Origin: Plectrocnemia conspersa
Lineage: Eukaryota > Arthropoda > Insecta > Trichoptera > Polycentropodidae
Direction: 5' to 3'
Length of the DNA stretch: 64,000 bases
Assembly (NCBI GenBank): GCA_009617715.1
Contig: VTFK01000153.1
Location: 1,178,001-1,242,000, forward strand
The notes beneath the pieces are model-generated. The model made no database searches, had not been told where the DNA came from, and worked only from the letters and a program-made list of their open reading frames with translations. The first letter of the stretch is position 1. Each line of letters starts with the position of its first letter. This document shows, one piece after another, positions 40,001 through 49,599 of the stretch. The translations under genes and the position numbers were made by a program.

Positions 40001-43000
40001 ACTGCGTTAAGAAACGAAACCGCAATCTTGATGCCCATATGCATGCAAATTCAAAGATGGGGTTGTTTCGCATTATTCTCACGTAGCGACAAAAACCACC
40101 TTAGGTTCCTTATGCCACTCTCTTGTTTGAAAATTGCGAGTTGGGACAGTTTTCTCTATAAAGGATCCCTTGAATTACTGTCGCGTTTCCCCTAGCTAGT
40201 GACAAACGTCGCCAGAAGGAAATTAGAATTTTTAAACATAGGTACTTAGACTCCTTCAGCTTTTATGAAAAATCTTTTCGCGTAATATGGTGAGCCAAAT
40301 ATAAGATTCGTGGTAAAATCTAACATATTTTTCATATTATTTATGTTTATAATAATACCTGTTGCATATCATATTGAAACGAATAAGCATTCTAAATTAA
40401 ACACTTAAATTATATATTTGTAGTAATATTTAATAATATTAGTATAACACTACTTGTAAGATTAACAACAAACCGCTTGTCATATAGCACCCTAATCATT
40501 AGTTTAAGCTGTTGTAACAAGCGGCGTTTAACGAGTTAAAGCGATCTTCATTAATAACGGAATTCTTGAAGGGAAGTAACAGCTTTAAATTTTAAACATC
40601 TTTGTTAAAGTATTCACAAAAAGAGGTAACATTTACTTCGTTAAAACTAAGTGAATTTATTTCGGTAAGTTAACTTTTTCCCTGGCCTCGTGCGTTCCTT
40701 AGACAAGATCTAGTGTGGGCCTTTGACCGACATCAATAAATTTCCATGGGCCTTTTTTATCTTAACGAGCTTTGTATGGAGCCAAAAAGGACTACGATAT
40801 AATACAATATGTGTATTTTTTATTATATTTGTTTTTAAGAACGTGTGAATAGCTTGTTTTTCGTGGTAAGGTTTTTAAGATTAATCTTTAAAAAGCCTTT
40901 CGAAGTATAAACAGCTATGTGAGATCGCTATTCTCCCTTTTGCGTTTGTGGGAGCAGATAGCCTGAGGCAAATGAGACAAATTGGGAATGCATAAAAGCT
41001 TCAAATAGACTATAAATAAGCCATAAATGTAGAGCGGCGGTTTAGCTTGATGTACATAGGAGCTTACATACGGCTCAATTATTTTTGTACTACTTATTTT
41101 TAAAGATTATAGTTACATTCAATTAAAAAGCTTGTATATTTAATTTCTGATTGAATGATTTTTTTGTCACGTTAACTCTTCAATATAACTCCTTAGTTAT
41201 ATTCTACAATTTCATAATACACGATCAAACAAGGGTCATGATACTTGTGTTTTTTGTCCCATTAAAAATAAAGGTACTCAAACGTGGTATCATTAAAACT
41301 ATCTCTATGTGATGTGGATTAATTAGTTTTAACTTATTATACCGTCCCGTGAGCTTATGGAATTTTAATTGCATCACTACTGTATAAAAAGGTTTTATGG
41401 TTAAAGGATGAAAATATTTTTTTTATGTCACACAAATTCCTTAAGTATAAAATGTAAAAATAAAGAGCTTTTTAATATTACTTAACTAAACCAAAATTGT
41501 TCTTATATTATACGATAGAATAGTTAAAACATATATGTTTGTCTAATTTTAGGGTAGAGTATTGTCTAGCCCGCATCCTTTCCAAATAAATAGTATTTTT
41601 TTCAGCGGTACTTATAGGTGATTAACGTCTCGAGATCCCTTTTCCATTGTTTGGCCATAATTTTGAGACGTGTTAGTTTGTCTTTTCGTTTGTTCGAATT
41701 GACCACTAAATTGTGCAGATGGTTAAAACCCTTGGGGAGTTATTTATCGATCGTTTTTTAAACCAGGGAAGAATATTGCAGCGGAATCATATTGTAGGGA
41801 GATTGAAGCAATGTATAGAAAACGAACCTAAACAGACTAGGAGTAATATTGCTATATAATATTATATAAAAGAAAACAAAAAGTTAAAATAAATAATGTA
41901 TATTCTGAAGAGAAATTAGTGTCTTATGGAGTACCACAAGGGTCTAAATTGGGACCATTGTTATTTGTTTTGTATATTAATGATATAGTTAATAACGTGA
42001 AAAAATGTAAAATTCATCTATTTGCGGATGACACATTAATGTATTGCATAGGTGATAACATTAAAGAAATTGTAAATAATTTAAATAATGAATTAAGTAT
42101 ATTAGAAATATGGTTAAAGAATAATGTACTTAAATTAAATGAGAATAAAACTAAATGTATGTTTATTAATTATAAAATGTGTTAGATAATAGTACCAAAA
42201 TAGTAATAAATAACTCTAGTATAGAAATAGTGGATAATATAAAATATTTAGGAGTAATTGTTGATACAAAATTAAATTTTAAAGAACATTGTAATTACAT
42301 ATTAAAAAAAAATTAGTAGAAAAAATAGGTTTATTATCTAGATTAAGAAATATATTAAGTATAAATACAAAAAAAAAAATTTACAATAGTATAATATTGC
42401 CCCATTTTAATTATTGTGCAACACTATTAAATATGTTAAATAAATTAGACAAACAAATGTTGCAAAATTACAAAATAGGGCAATGAGAGTAATCTTAAAT
42501 AAAAAATAGATTAACTAATTGTAAAAGTATGATTGATAGATTAGAATGGTTGAATGTTGAAGAAATATTGAGTATGAATGTTTTAGTTTTTATATATAAG
42601 TAAAGAAAATAATATGTTACCAGAATATTTAATAAGAAATAAAGATGTACATAAATATAATACTAGAAATAGAGAAAATTTAAAGATAATTAAGTATAAG
42701 AAAACGAGAACGGCTAGGGGAGTTATGTACGGAGGTTTTGATTTATATAATAGTCTTCCAAGAGAAACTGAAACAGCAAAAAATATAACGGGTTTCATAA
42801 ATGGAATAAAAAAAACACCTTCGTACATATAGAAATAAATTATAATATTAAGTCTTTATTATTGTATATTTTTATTTTTTCTTTCTGTTATGTATTTTTT
42901 ATATATATTTTTATATATGTTTACTAAATTTGTTAGATGTAAAGATTAGCTATTAAGCTAAATATATTAATAAAATAATAAAAATAATAATAATAATGCG

Positions 43001-46000
43001 AAAACTCATACTTTGACTCTTCCCTTACAATTTTTTGCCTATTAAAACATTTACTCTTATCTCTTTAAAATACGAAATTAAATAATCAGAGTAATAATAT
43101 AAAAACATCTAACGATTTCACAACCTCTAAAAATTAAGATTTTTTAAATCAATGGAGTCATTTATTGTTAAATCGTTAGCAAAATACTATTTATGTAAAT
43201 GAAGCATATTTTGTTTATTAATATATATATATTTGTAAAGCCATTTATTTCCTTAGGTTTCCGGGAGTTAACCCCTTAATTAACTCAAAACTCTGATTTC
43301 ATCGATAGCATTATATTTCCCCGAACCTTTGCAGATGACACATGTCTTCCTACAGTCGATAGTTGTGAAACATTTCCCCCGAAAGGGCAAAGGGGTTTCG
43401 GGTGATAAATAAACTGCCAAAGTTGCCCATCGTGGTTTCACGCCGAACGCTCCTTATAATAGACGTTCTGACATATCGATCCCTAAATAAACACCCTAAA
43501 ACGTTTTGTCTCTACGCGGGATAAACGAACCGAGCGCTACGTATTAAAACAGGAGTATACAGTATACACACGTCTGTGCTTAGAGTAAATATTTAGCCGA
43601 GAAACAAAGCCCGCGTTTGGTAAATAGCATACGTAGACAAGTTTCTCTCTTCGGTCTTAAACTCTGATTTATTACACGTGTAGATCTCAATTGTGTATAC
43701 CATATAATATGTTTACGAATAAGTAAACCATGGTATTTTTGACTCTCTTGTGAGTCTTTTAAAATCGTAGCTTGGGAAGTTCGAGTCGAAAAGTTGTATT
43801 TTGGGAGTTCAGGTTGTACGGAATAACGGTCGCATAGGGACAAGTTCGTTACTCGGAGAGATTTATTGTGTGTGTATAATGAAACTTTGTTCATTTAGGT
43901 GGATTATGGAGTTTATTTAGGAACTTAAAAACTTGTTTTTTAGTCACGATATTTGTATAGCAAATACTATTAACGGAAAGACGATCAAATACGCAACATT
44001 TTTACTTTGGGTCCACACCTACTTACTACCAAATCAAATTCCGATTGATGAATTGAAATATAGCTGCCGTGAACTCACAACCAAATAACAAAATTCTATA
44101 AAATTAATGTATCCTATATGAATTATTTATAAGCAGAAATCGGGGATTTTTGGAGGGCCAAATGAAAATCTTTGGCGGGCCGGATCCGGCCCGCGGGCCG
44201 TATGTTGGTGACTACTGTACACAGAGAATCTAAATTTTAAGTCTGCAACAAATCGAATGCATTTTTTGATAAATCATCTGCATTTAAAAGAAGACTTGAA
44301 TTTATATTTGTCGTATTTATGTCATTAATAAATAAGGTGAAGAGCAAAAGGCCTAGGTTGGACCATGTAAAGACCCTCGAAGGGTGAAATTGTTTACGAT
44401 TTTATTTATACTATTGTTTTGCGACTCGTTCACAGTCATATGTACTTATATAAAGTGCGAAACGACAATGATGTTAAGCAATCAGACATTTTGATGAGGA
44501 TGATTTCAAGTACCCATTATATTCTCAAGACGTTTACTTCTTTGGGCCAGTTCAAAATTTACTGATTATAATATATTAATCAGAATAAATCCGCTTGTAG
44601 CGAAGTATGAGTTTCATGATTACTGATTTAAAATATATAATTGCTTAATTATGTAATTAAATATATTTTTATCGATTAGCAAAAAATAAAGATACCAAAA
44701 ATGTGTGCGACGCGTAGCATAGGAGAGAGGCTGCGCTTTCAATATATCAAATATAATATTCATGACACATCAGATTTCGCGTTGTAAACGTTTCAATCTA
44801 TTTTCCCCGGCGCTGTTATTATTTTTTTCACCGCTGGCAGCACTGATAAGTCACCGTGATATGAGCGTTTCCGGCTCGCGCCATCGTGATTTATGATAAA
44901 AATCTAGGTATGTGCATAAATAGACGTTCAATCTTTCGCTGTTTGGAAGGGGATAGAGAACGTCGTAAATCTGATGCTTTGTGTACGTATTGTATGATTA
45001 AATGCTTTCGGATTTTGTTATACCGCTAGTGGATGTATGTGGCTATATGTAAACATATAGATTATAGATATGCGGGAAAATCCATTATTGTGTGTTTTTT
45101 CAAGATGGGAAAATATCGTATATATTCAAGGAAATTGAAAAACATATTTTACCAAAAGCATATATAAGTGTACATATATAAACATTCTTTGCAATTCCAA
45201 TACCCATAGCCTCGAATGGTTAACCCTGTATAATTTCATAAAAGAAACAATTTGATAAAGTTAATTAAATCATACCAAATAAAGCATTTCGTTAGTCAAT
45301 TGATGCAAATATTAAATTAACTTGTATGTCAATTGTGACTTTGTATTTTTATTTTTATTTTACTAGGATTGAGATATAATACCAATAAACAAATAATTAG
45401 TAGTGCTTCATGGCCTATGTGTTAGGGTGTATTTTTTACATATAGTAAATGTTATTTTTTATCTGTCGATGGTCTGCGTGGCTCCACTTCAGTGAGACTT
45501 CGGATGAAATCATTTTTATCTCAAGTCAGGGATATCATGAGGAAGTTCTTATGGAAGTTCTGACAAAAGCGAATTCCGAATTTAATGTAAAATATATGCG
45601 CTTTGACTAAGGGAGGTTTGGTCACCCACCCAATCCCGACTTGACGCCCAATTACAAATATTGGTATGTCTAATTATATTTTTATATTTTTATATTTCCA
45701 TTTTCTTTTTTATTTGTATATCTACGTAACTGTCAGAGTTTCAACATATTGGGATTTGGCAACCTCGCACTTGTCATTTCGCATTCTGTTTATCAATACA
45801 ATTAAATATCATTTGTATTTTTAAAGGCCATGAACGACCGTTTTGGTGCATTTAGAGGTGCTAATTCTTCGGAATCAATTATCGTAAGGAACGAATGAGC
45901 TTGTCAGCCAATAAAATATAATAATGGAATTTTATTTATTGCGCTTTTAACACGAAAAACGAATTTTTTTCATGATCAATGCGTCAACTTGAATCATGAA

Positions 46001-47321
46001 TACAATTAAATAGTTATTTTTTACAAAATACTTTTTGATCAAAATATGTAATACACCAGTGGTAAATTTGGCGATAAATATCGTGATGATTAAATTAAAT
46101 TAAATTATTTCGTATATATCATATTAGGTCCAAAAATTCACAAATAAAGAGCTACTTTAACAGATTTGGATACTTTAACACCATATATGTAAAAAAAATC
46201 GAGTTGTATGAAAATCTTTAATAAATTATCGAAATCATCTATAACATTTTCTTTAAAATTTAACTTGTGGTTTATTTATTATTTCCATTTTTAACTACAT
46301 TTTACTAAGAAAAGATTTTATATTAAATTATTGCATTGGTAAATTTACTTAATTTATATAAAATACTAATACTTTTATAAGTAAATTATTCCAAAAAAAT
46401 AAAAAAACTATTAATAAACATAGCGCTCTTTTAACCGTTCATGAAAAAATTGTTGTTCAATACGAATAATAGGTTTTGATTAAAAATATATTATTTTTTA
46501 CAATAATTTATAAATATTTAATTCGTATAACTCAATAGTTTAATAATATACACTCATCCCTCAATTTACGCGGTAGATACGTTCTAGAAAATATCGCGTA
46601 AATCAAGCCATAGAATAAAATTTGTAATAAAACGATCAAATAGTTTACACCTGGAACCTCTCACACTACCCATGCATTTGGTCTTGAGTTGCTTTTTGGA
46701 GTGCACACGTGTCGCTGAAAATGTTATTCATTTACTTTATAATTTAAAGAAATGTTAAAAAGTAAGCATGCAAACTATTTTATTGTTTTATTACAAATTT
46801 TATTCTATGCCACGATTTACGCAATGTTTCCTAGAAAATATCTAAGGATTTCTTTTCAGAAATAAATTAGAAAAAAAACCTTCATCTAATCTAATCTTGA
46901 ATACAGAAAACGGACACCTTTATATCCTCATCATTGCCCTGGTGCTAGGTATTGAATCTATTGAACATTACGTACTTATCCATATTCCCAAACGTCACGT
47001 CGCGCGTTTGCAAAGCTCCCGAAGGAGCAGTACCGAAAAACAAAAGGAAAGTTTTCTGAGGAGTTAGCACTCACTCACCTGAGGGGCGATTCAATGTGCA
47101 CATGGTGGGAGGAGCAAGAGGGCGCGGGCCCCAGGGCTTCGCTGCCCTCGATCGGGCTGCTCCGGCGGCTGAGGGTCTCCGGGGAGACGAGCGTGGGGTT
47201 TTGAGAAGCTGGACTCGGAAGTGGAGCCTCCGCCCCCGGCGTGACGCATTCGGCACCGTCGCGCAGGGAGGCCCTGGAGCTCGATCCGCCGCTCAAGTTA
47301 TTACTCGGGATCGAAAAGCAG
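24022..47321 (-). CDS. Otop: Otopetrin-like proton channel, 8 spliced exons, 5' end missing
   Basis: Otopetrins are proton-selective plasma-membrane channels with 12 transmembrane helices; in insects they are linked to acid sensing and pH handling. The exons on the minus strand are 47321-47079, 39936-39811, 33370-33253, 33165-33060, 30609-30394, 25730-25570, 25456-25291 and 25027-24022. Every junction is GT-AG and all codon phases match. Together they encode about 714 residues: a Ser/Pro-rich cytoplasmic N-terminal part, two helices (exons 3-4), a Ser/Gly-rich charged loop (exon 5), three helices (exons 5-7), a second six-helix half (exon 8). Typical blocks are FGIGSMIYSGLEFG, ECRRTNIMGTLVQDASPFLF, LAMWAINTLEKSRAE and THVSMPLAIFYRFHS. 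The exon with the start codon is not identified and lies upstream. A one-base deletion near 24252 breaks the last exon. Which insect paralogue (La, Lb or Lc type) cannot be decided here. Confidence 0.92.
25291..25456 (-). CDS. Otop: Otopetrin exon 7 (helix 5)
   Basis: The acceptor TGTTTCAG and donor GTATGT bound a 166-base exon. It encodes QMKVYKHKVVARFGLMHMVG and the helix TNLSVWLNVLIQETKHEI, the otopetrin H-x-x-x-T-N-L-x-V-W segment. The entry phase is 0 and the exit phase 1, matching exons 6 and 8. The intron to exon 8 is 263 bases. Confidence 0.93.
25570..25730 (-). CDS. Otop: Otopetrin exon 6 (helices 3-4)
   Basis: The acceptor TTTCTTTCAG is followed by 161 bases encoding FGIGSMIYSGLEFGQYFEL, a hydrophilic loop, and the helix RMAFIFIQMYFIFLNNE, then a GTAATC donor. 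The split codon with exon 5 gives an alanine (G + CA). The intron to exon 7 is only 113 bases. Confidence 0.93.
25731..26640. other. Otopetrin intron 5, left part
   Basis: AT-rich intron sequence with somewhat more complex DNA at about 26270-26520. I recognise no element there. Confidence 0.5.
26654..27091. mobile_element. Candidate MITE with subterminal CGGACA repeats
   Basis: GGTGATTATTCCGGAC at the left is mirrored by GGTGCTCGAATTGTTCCGGAC reading inward from the right. Inside each end, GGACA-type words recur: five on the left, spaced about 15-30 bases, and three on the right in opposite orientation. The middle is plain AT-rich DNA. This architecture suits a non-autonomous DNA transposon whose ends carry repeated transposase sites. 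I could not identify a target duplication, so the exact ends are uncertain. Confidence 0.55.
27100..28225. other. AT-rich intron DNA
   Basis: Part of otopetrin intron 5. No coding frame or element is recognised, although the right edge may hold the decayed C-terminal tail of the mariner remnant that follows. Confidence 0.5.
28230..28745 (-). pseudogene. Decayed Tc1/mariner-superfamily transposase fragment
   Basis: On the minus strand the opening codons read FWRILHLNFHLQPYKIQITQ, followed by ELKPKDHRKRR and VLENQEVDADF, typical of the insect Tc1/mariner transposases that carry LHLHPYKIQLTQEL and VLEQQEVDADF blocks. Farther on are KVTVWC and, in a shifted frame with a stop, DVNWPPS and CNLTP, the region before the last catalytic acid. 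Several frameshifts, an internal deletion and a missing N-terminal part make it inactive. It is related to the plus-strand copy at 37785-38815. Confidence 0.82.
28746..30393. other. Intron DNA with a complex island at 29500-30010
   Basis: The segment 29640-30010 is GC-richer and more complex than the intron around it, with no coding domain. It could hold regulatory sites for the otopetrin gene. A perfect 12-bp hairpin lies at 29509-29536. Confidence 0.4.
29509..29536. repeat. Perfect 12-bp inverted repeat with 4-base loop
   Basis: TATTACAACGTG, GCGA, then CACGTTGTAATA form a perfect hairpin. It contains an ACGTG/CACGT core on each arm, so it could equally be a palindromic transcription-factor site. 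Confidence 0.75.
30394..30609 (-). CDS. Otop: Otopetrin exon 5 (charged loop into helix 3)
   Basis: The acceptor AAAATTATTCCAG precedes 216 bases and a GTGAG donor. The exon encodes a Ser/Thr/Asp/Glu-rich loop beginning NRSSLPTPPRSSSSDSGDES, then LGFVVGGPKQHHYGSFYLRM, which leads into helix 3. The entry phase is 1 and the exit phase 1. The loop is the most variable part of insect otopetrins and may be a phosphorylation-rich linker. Confidence 0.92.
30610..33059. other. Otopetrin intron 4
   Basis: AT-rich DNA with a long foldback at 31391-31516 and complex patches at 31900-32110 and 32700-32950. The plus-strand frames at 30789-31064 (91 codons) and 32025-32384 (119 codons) show no domain and are probably chance. 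Confidence 0.5.
31391..31516. mobile_element. Foldback element with 44-bp near-perfect arms
   Basis: The left arm at 31391-31434 starts TACTTTCCCTTTCGCTCGCT. The right arm at 31473-31516 is its reverse complement with one mismatch. The 38-base loop contains a second inverted repeat, GGCGTGCG..CGCACGCC, which would extend the hairpin. Both outer ends read TA, consistent with a TA duplication. It has no coding capacity. A small MITE is the likely origin; a processed hairpin RNA is possible. Confidence 0.8.
33060..33165 (-). CDS. Otop: Otopetrin exon 4 (helix 2)
   Basis: The acceptor CTCTTCTTTCAG precedes 106 bases encoding GFYLYLYFGSMAFLLYMYAA and LLRDRSKALKAADKE, followed by the consensus donor GTGAGT. 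The entry phase is 0 and the exit phase 1. Confidence 0.93.
33253..33370 (-). CDS. Otop: Otopetrin exon 3 (helix 1)
   Basis: After the acceptor ATTTTTTCAG come 118 bases encoding GDALADTLSALYGKLLVVMG and IAFPMAEVISTYIPPSFYE, the signature first helix of otopetrins. The donor is GTACAT. The intron to exon 4 is 87 bases. Confidence 0.94.
33371..37784. other. Otopetrin intron 2, left part, with a complex island at 37100-37620
   Basis: Mostly AT-rich. The block at 37100-37620 is notably GC-richer and non-repetitive, with overlapping open frames on both strands (37076-37381 plus, 37240-37602 minus) that show no recognised domain or codon signal. It is a candidate intronic regulatory element. Confidence 0.4.
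37785..38815 (+). pseudogene. Degenerate Tc1/mariner-superfamily transposon
   Basis: The plus strand reads as a transposase after allowing stops and frameshifts. A helix-turn-helix region SIRHRAQQLELCPSTIWKIL lies near 38090-38150. The first catalytic region is KILFSDEVHFWLNGYINKQN near 38282-38340. Then come RIWSEDNP, WCALWASGIIGPYF, KNDACQNVTVNGERY near 38455-38500, and GYVKSLVYADTI near 38675-38710. The second acidic motif and the WPPRSCDLTP region are damaged. Full relatives are about 1.2-1.3 kb, so this copy is near full length but dead. The terminal repeats could not be placed exactly. Confidence 0.85.
38816..39810. other. Otopetrin intron 2, right part
   Basis: AT-rich intron DNA; a short complex patch at 38975-39070 is unassigned. 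Confidence 0.5.
39811..39936 (-). CDS. Otop: Otopetrin exon 2 (proline-rich N-terminal segment)
   Basis: Between the acceptor TTTTTTCTTTCAG and the donor GTGAGT, 126 bases encode a cytoplasmic segment including LPTPPMISFPPALYHG and LPPPPPLRRPSRAAQG. The phases fit exons 1 and 3 exactly (AG+A gives Arg, GC+A gives Ala). The polyproline stretch could bind SH3, WW or EVH1 domains, which is an inference only. Confidence 0.88.
39937..41714. other. Otopetrin intron 1, left part
   Basis: AT-rich intron DNA with no recognised element. Confidence 0.5.
41715..41845 (+). pseudogene. Possible mariner transposase fragment
   Basis: One frame reads WGVIYRSFFKPGKNIAAESY followed by CREIEAMYRKR. This resembles the mariner block W-x-x-x-G-[IV]-[IV]-Y..PG-x-x-I-x-x-x-x-YC. 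It ends at a stop, directly before the non-LTR element. The fragment is too short for a firm family call. Confidence 0.42.
41861..42998 (+). mobile_element. 5'-truncated non-LTR retrotransposon, copy 1 (CR1/Jockey-like)
   Basis: The copy covers the end of the reverse transcriptase and the 3' UTR. It shows PQGSKLGPLLFVLYINDI, then LFADDTLMY with the catalytic Asp pair near 42020-42045. After frameshifts come FNYCATLLNMLNK, a DRLEWLNVEEIL segment, and an end resembling LYNSLPRETETAKNITGF. The 3' UTR ends in AATAAT repeats at about 42970-42998, a typical LINE tail. No endonuclease region is present. It is nearly identical to copy 2 at 59372-60775 over about 1.1 kb. Confidence 0.92.
43000..43980. 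other. Intron DNA with a complex patch at 43260-43560
   Basis: AT-rich DNA with a GC-richer, non-repetitive patch at 43260-43560. The minus-strand frame at 43580-43894 (104 codons) has no recognised domain. Confidence 0.4.
44040..44217 (-). mobile_element. Solo end of a hAT-type transposon
   Basis: In reverse, the segment begins CAGTAGTCACCAACATACGG and continues with the GGCCCGCGGGCCGGATCCGG run and TGGCCCTCC. This CAG..GTC..CAAC..ACGGCCCGCGGGCC terminus belongs to widespread hAT elements of animals. The next bases, TACACAGA at 44218-44225, would be the target duplication, but no partner end carrying them was found, so the element is truncated. Confidence 0.72.
44226..46548. other. Intron DNA, right part of intron 1
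   Basis: AT-rich DNA with complex patches at 44840-45010 and 45440-45660. I recognise nothing in them. Confidence 0.5.
46551..46845. mobile_element. MITE with long inverted arms, family member 1
   Basis: After TA, the element begins CACTCATCCCTCAATTTACG, followed by CGGTAGATACGTTC and ATATCGCGTAAATC. The last 85 or so bases are the reverse complement of positions about 46580-46650, including the shared tract AGAATAAAATTTGTAATAAA, so the element folds back on itself. The reverse of its middle matches the copy at 54802-54990. The start resembles pogo/Tigger-type ends with TA targets. It is noncoding. Confidence 0.72.
47079..47321 (-). CDS. Otop: Otopetrin exon 1 of the recognised set (Ser/Pro-rich N-terminal region)
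   Basis: The acceptor TTTTGTGCTTGCAG precedes 243 bases and the donor GTGAGTGAG. The frame reads FSIPSNNLSGGSSSRASLRD and onward, a low-complexity Ser/Pro/Glu-rich cytoplasmic tail. It has no usable start: the codon across the acceptor requires an upstream exon ending in phase 2. The exon is much more GC-rich than its surroundings. Assignment to the otopetrin rests on the exact phase match and the similar composition of exon 2, not on conserved sequence. Confidence 0.75.
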
Positions 47322-48360
47322 CTGCAAGCACAAAACAAAAAGGATGAATGAAGATTGATCTAATGCTATTCGGAATATGCGCGGGGCGGTTCCGCGTCAT
47401 AATGAATATGGAATTAAAAAGTGCTTGATATCGATCAATGAATGACTATGAGACCACGAAGATGTTATAAAGCCATAGAAGCTTATGAAAGAACAACTAT
47501 TTCAGATAATATTTAGTGATCAATGTTCTAAAACGATAATTATAAGTTAAATCAATTTTCTCTAGAAGAATCGATGTTTTAATTGAATTACAATTAAAAA
47601 CAGATTTTCAGCTATACTTATTATAAATAAAAATCTGAAAATAAAGAGAATTTTTTTAAATAATATGGTATTTTACTACCAAAAAGGCTAAAACTTATTT
47701 GTGCTCTACCCGATGCTGTATATAGAGATGAAAAGTTCTTCTTAACGCAATAAAACGAGTTTTTATTAGACGATGGCGATGGCGATTTGGTGATGAAAGT
47801 TGGATTCAGTTCAACGTTGGTCGAAAACAATTACTCTGAAACCCAAAGAAGGTCATGTTGTGTATCTGGTGGGATTGGAAGTAGTATTTAGTGGAATCAA
47901 ACTATTGATTCCACTGAGTATTGCTTATAATTGACAAAAATGAAAAAATAATCGATAGGAAGAGGTAAAACATAATAAATGGAACTGTGCTTCAAATATG
48001 AAATTGCCAAAATACACATTTGTAAAAAGACTTTTATCCTTCATAATTTAAAATTAATATTAAATCTATAAGTTAATTTATATATAAAATAGAAGTATTT
48101 TTTAAGAAAAGATTTTTTTTCATACAAACTTTATTAAATCAATTGATTATCAAGGTAAAAATAATTTCACAAGGGTTTAGCCCAACCGCCAGTTATAAAC
48201 TGAAGAGTGTATTAAAAGAAACCTTTTAAATAATACAATGCCAAAATTTTGCACAAATAGTAAAATTTAGTTTAAAGAAAATGAAATCATAATCTATGTA
48301 AAAATACTACATTATTTATGCATCAACTTATAAATAACGTAACTTTAATTAGAAAGTCTT
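47322..48360. other. AT-rich DNA upstream of otopetrin exon 1
   Basis: Probably part of a long 5' intron. No coding frame or element is recognised. Confidence 0.45.
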
Positions 48361-48374
48361 TGGTTATTTATGAC

Positions 48375-49590
48375 AGTTTAGGAAGATAACTGCCGAAGTT
48401 TTATTGACATATTCGTGAAACTTATTTTCTCTAACAAGATCTTTAAATAGATGTTGATAAAATAAATATCTCGGCTAAGTTTGTTAGCCAGTCTAACACA
48501 ATATATTTTTTTAAATGGCGGTTTTTCAAATCATTGAAAAAATAAAAAAGTGAAGAGATAAAAAACTTTTAAGAATATAAATTTATTAAAAATTAAAGTA
48601 TGTTTCTTTACTATTTTTTGTCAATTATATGGAAGGAGAATTTAAATGAGCACTATATAAAATAATTGTTCAATAAAACGAATTGTTTGTGAATTACCGT
48701 TGGATATATTAATAAGGCAGCGAGCGAGCATTAGAGCCAGTGGCGTAGCTATGGTGGGGTGAGGGGGACGGGCCGCCCCGGGCGGCACTTGCTTGGGGGC
48801 GTCATATTTGCGATGGGATCGTCTACTGTGGTACTTAACCCTAAATGCACTAATATATATCCACAAATAACAAAAGCTTATTAATAACCAATTAATTATT
48901 TTAATAAATACTGATTTTATGACCATGTATAAAATGTATAGGGGGGACGGCAATTTTAAGGATCGCCCCGGGCACAACATATCCTAGCTACGCCACATAT
49001 TAGAGCGAAGAAAAAATCCAAAGATATACCTTCCATAAATGCACAAAGAATTCGTTTTATGAAACAAAGTATTTGTTTAAATGCACATACATCTCTTAAA
49101 ATAATTCCCTAGTAAATCGCACCTTTTATGTGGAATATAACGAAATTTGAGGATACGACAAGAACTGTCATTGTTTTCATATTGATATAAAGCTTGTTCT
49201 AAAAATATCTCGGTTAAGTTAGTTTATCAAATTTTATTTTAAAATGGCGGCTATGCAAAAAATCGCAGCTTCTGCAAAAAAATATTAGAGAAAAAAGTAA
49301 AGAGCTTGTAAAAATAGAAATTAAAAATTTAAAGCAATTAAGAAAGAAAAGATCATATTAAATTAAAAAAATTGTATTCGTTTAAAAAAATCAGAGAGAA
49401 AATAGCGAAATTTGAGAACACGATAACTGTCGTAGTTTTAGTCATATTGACATGAAAATTATTTTAAAAATAGCTCTAATGAATATATAGAATAAGTTCG
49501 TTAATTAACCTATTCCGCAATCTTATTTAAAATTTTCGACTATTTAAAAAATAAAAAAAATCATAACTTAAAAGAGGAAAGAAATAAAAA
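48375..49590. repeat. Decayed tandem repeat with ~260-base period
   Basis: At least three diverged units share the order CGAAATTTGAG, AACTGTCGTAGTTTT, CATATTGA, AAAAATATCTCGG and, in two of them, AAATGGCGG. The clearest pair begins near 49140 and 49400. An earlier unit lies near 48375. Once the 261-base hAT insertion is removed, the first-to-second distance is about twice 260, as if one unit has decayed beyond recognition. Confidence 0.55.
48738..48998. mobile_element. hAT-type MITE with intact 8-bp target duplication
   Basis: The ends are CAGTGGCGTAGCTA and, in reverse, ATGTGGCGTAGCTA. ATTAGAGC flanks both sides (48730-48737 and 48999-49006). Each end is followed by a GC-rich GCCCCGGG tract. 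The 261-base element is noncoding. It is inserted in the decayed 260-base repeat, so it is younger than that array. Confidence 0.9.
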
Positions 49591-49599
49591 ACGTTTATT

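Noticed and set aside
48738..48998. Minus-strand frame (48642-48980) as a gene
   Set aside because: It runs through the hAT MITE and its GC-rich ends.
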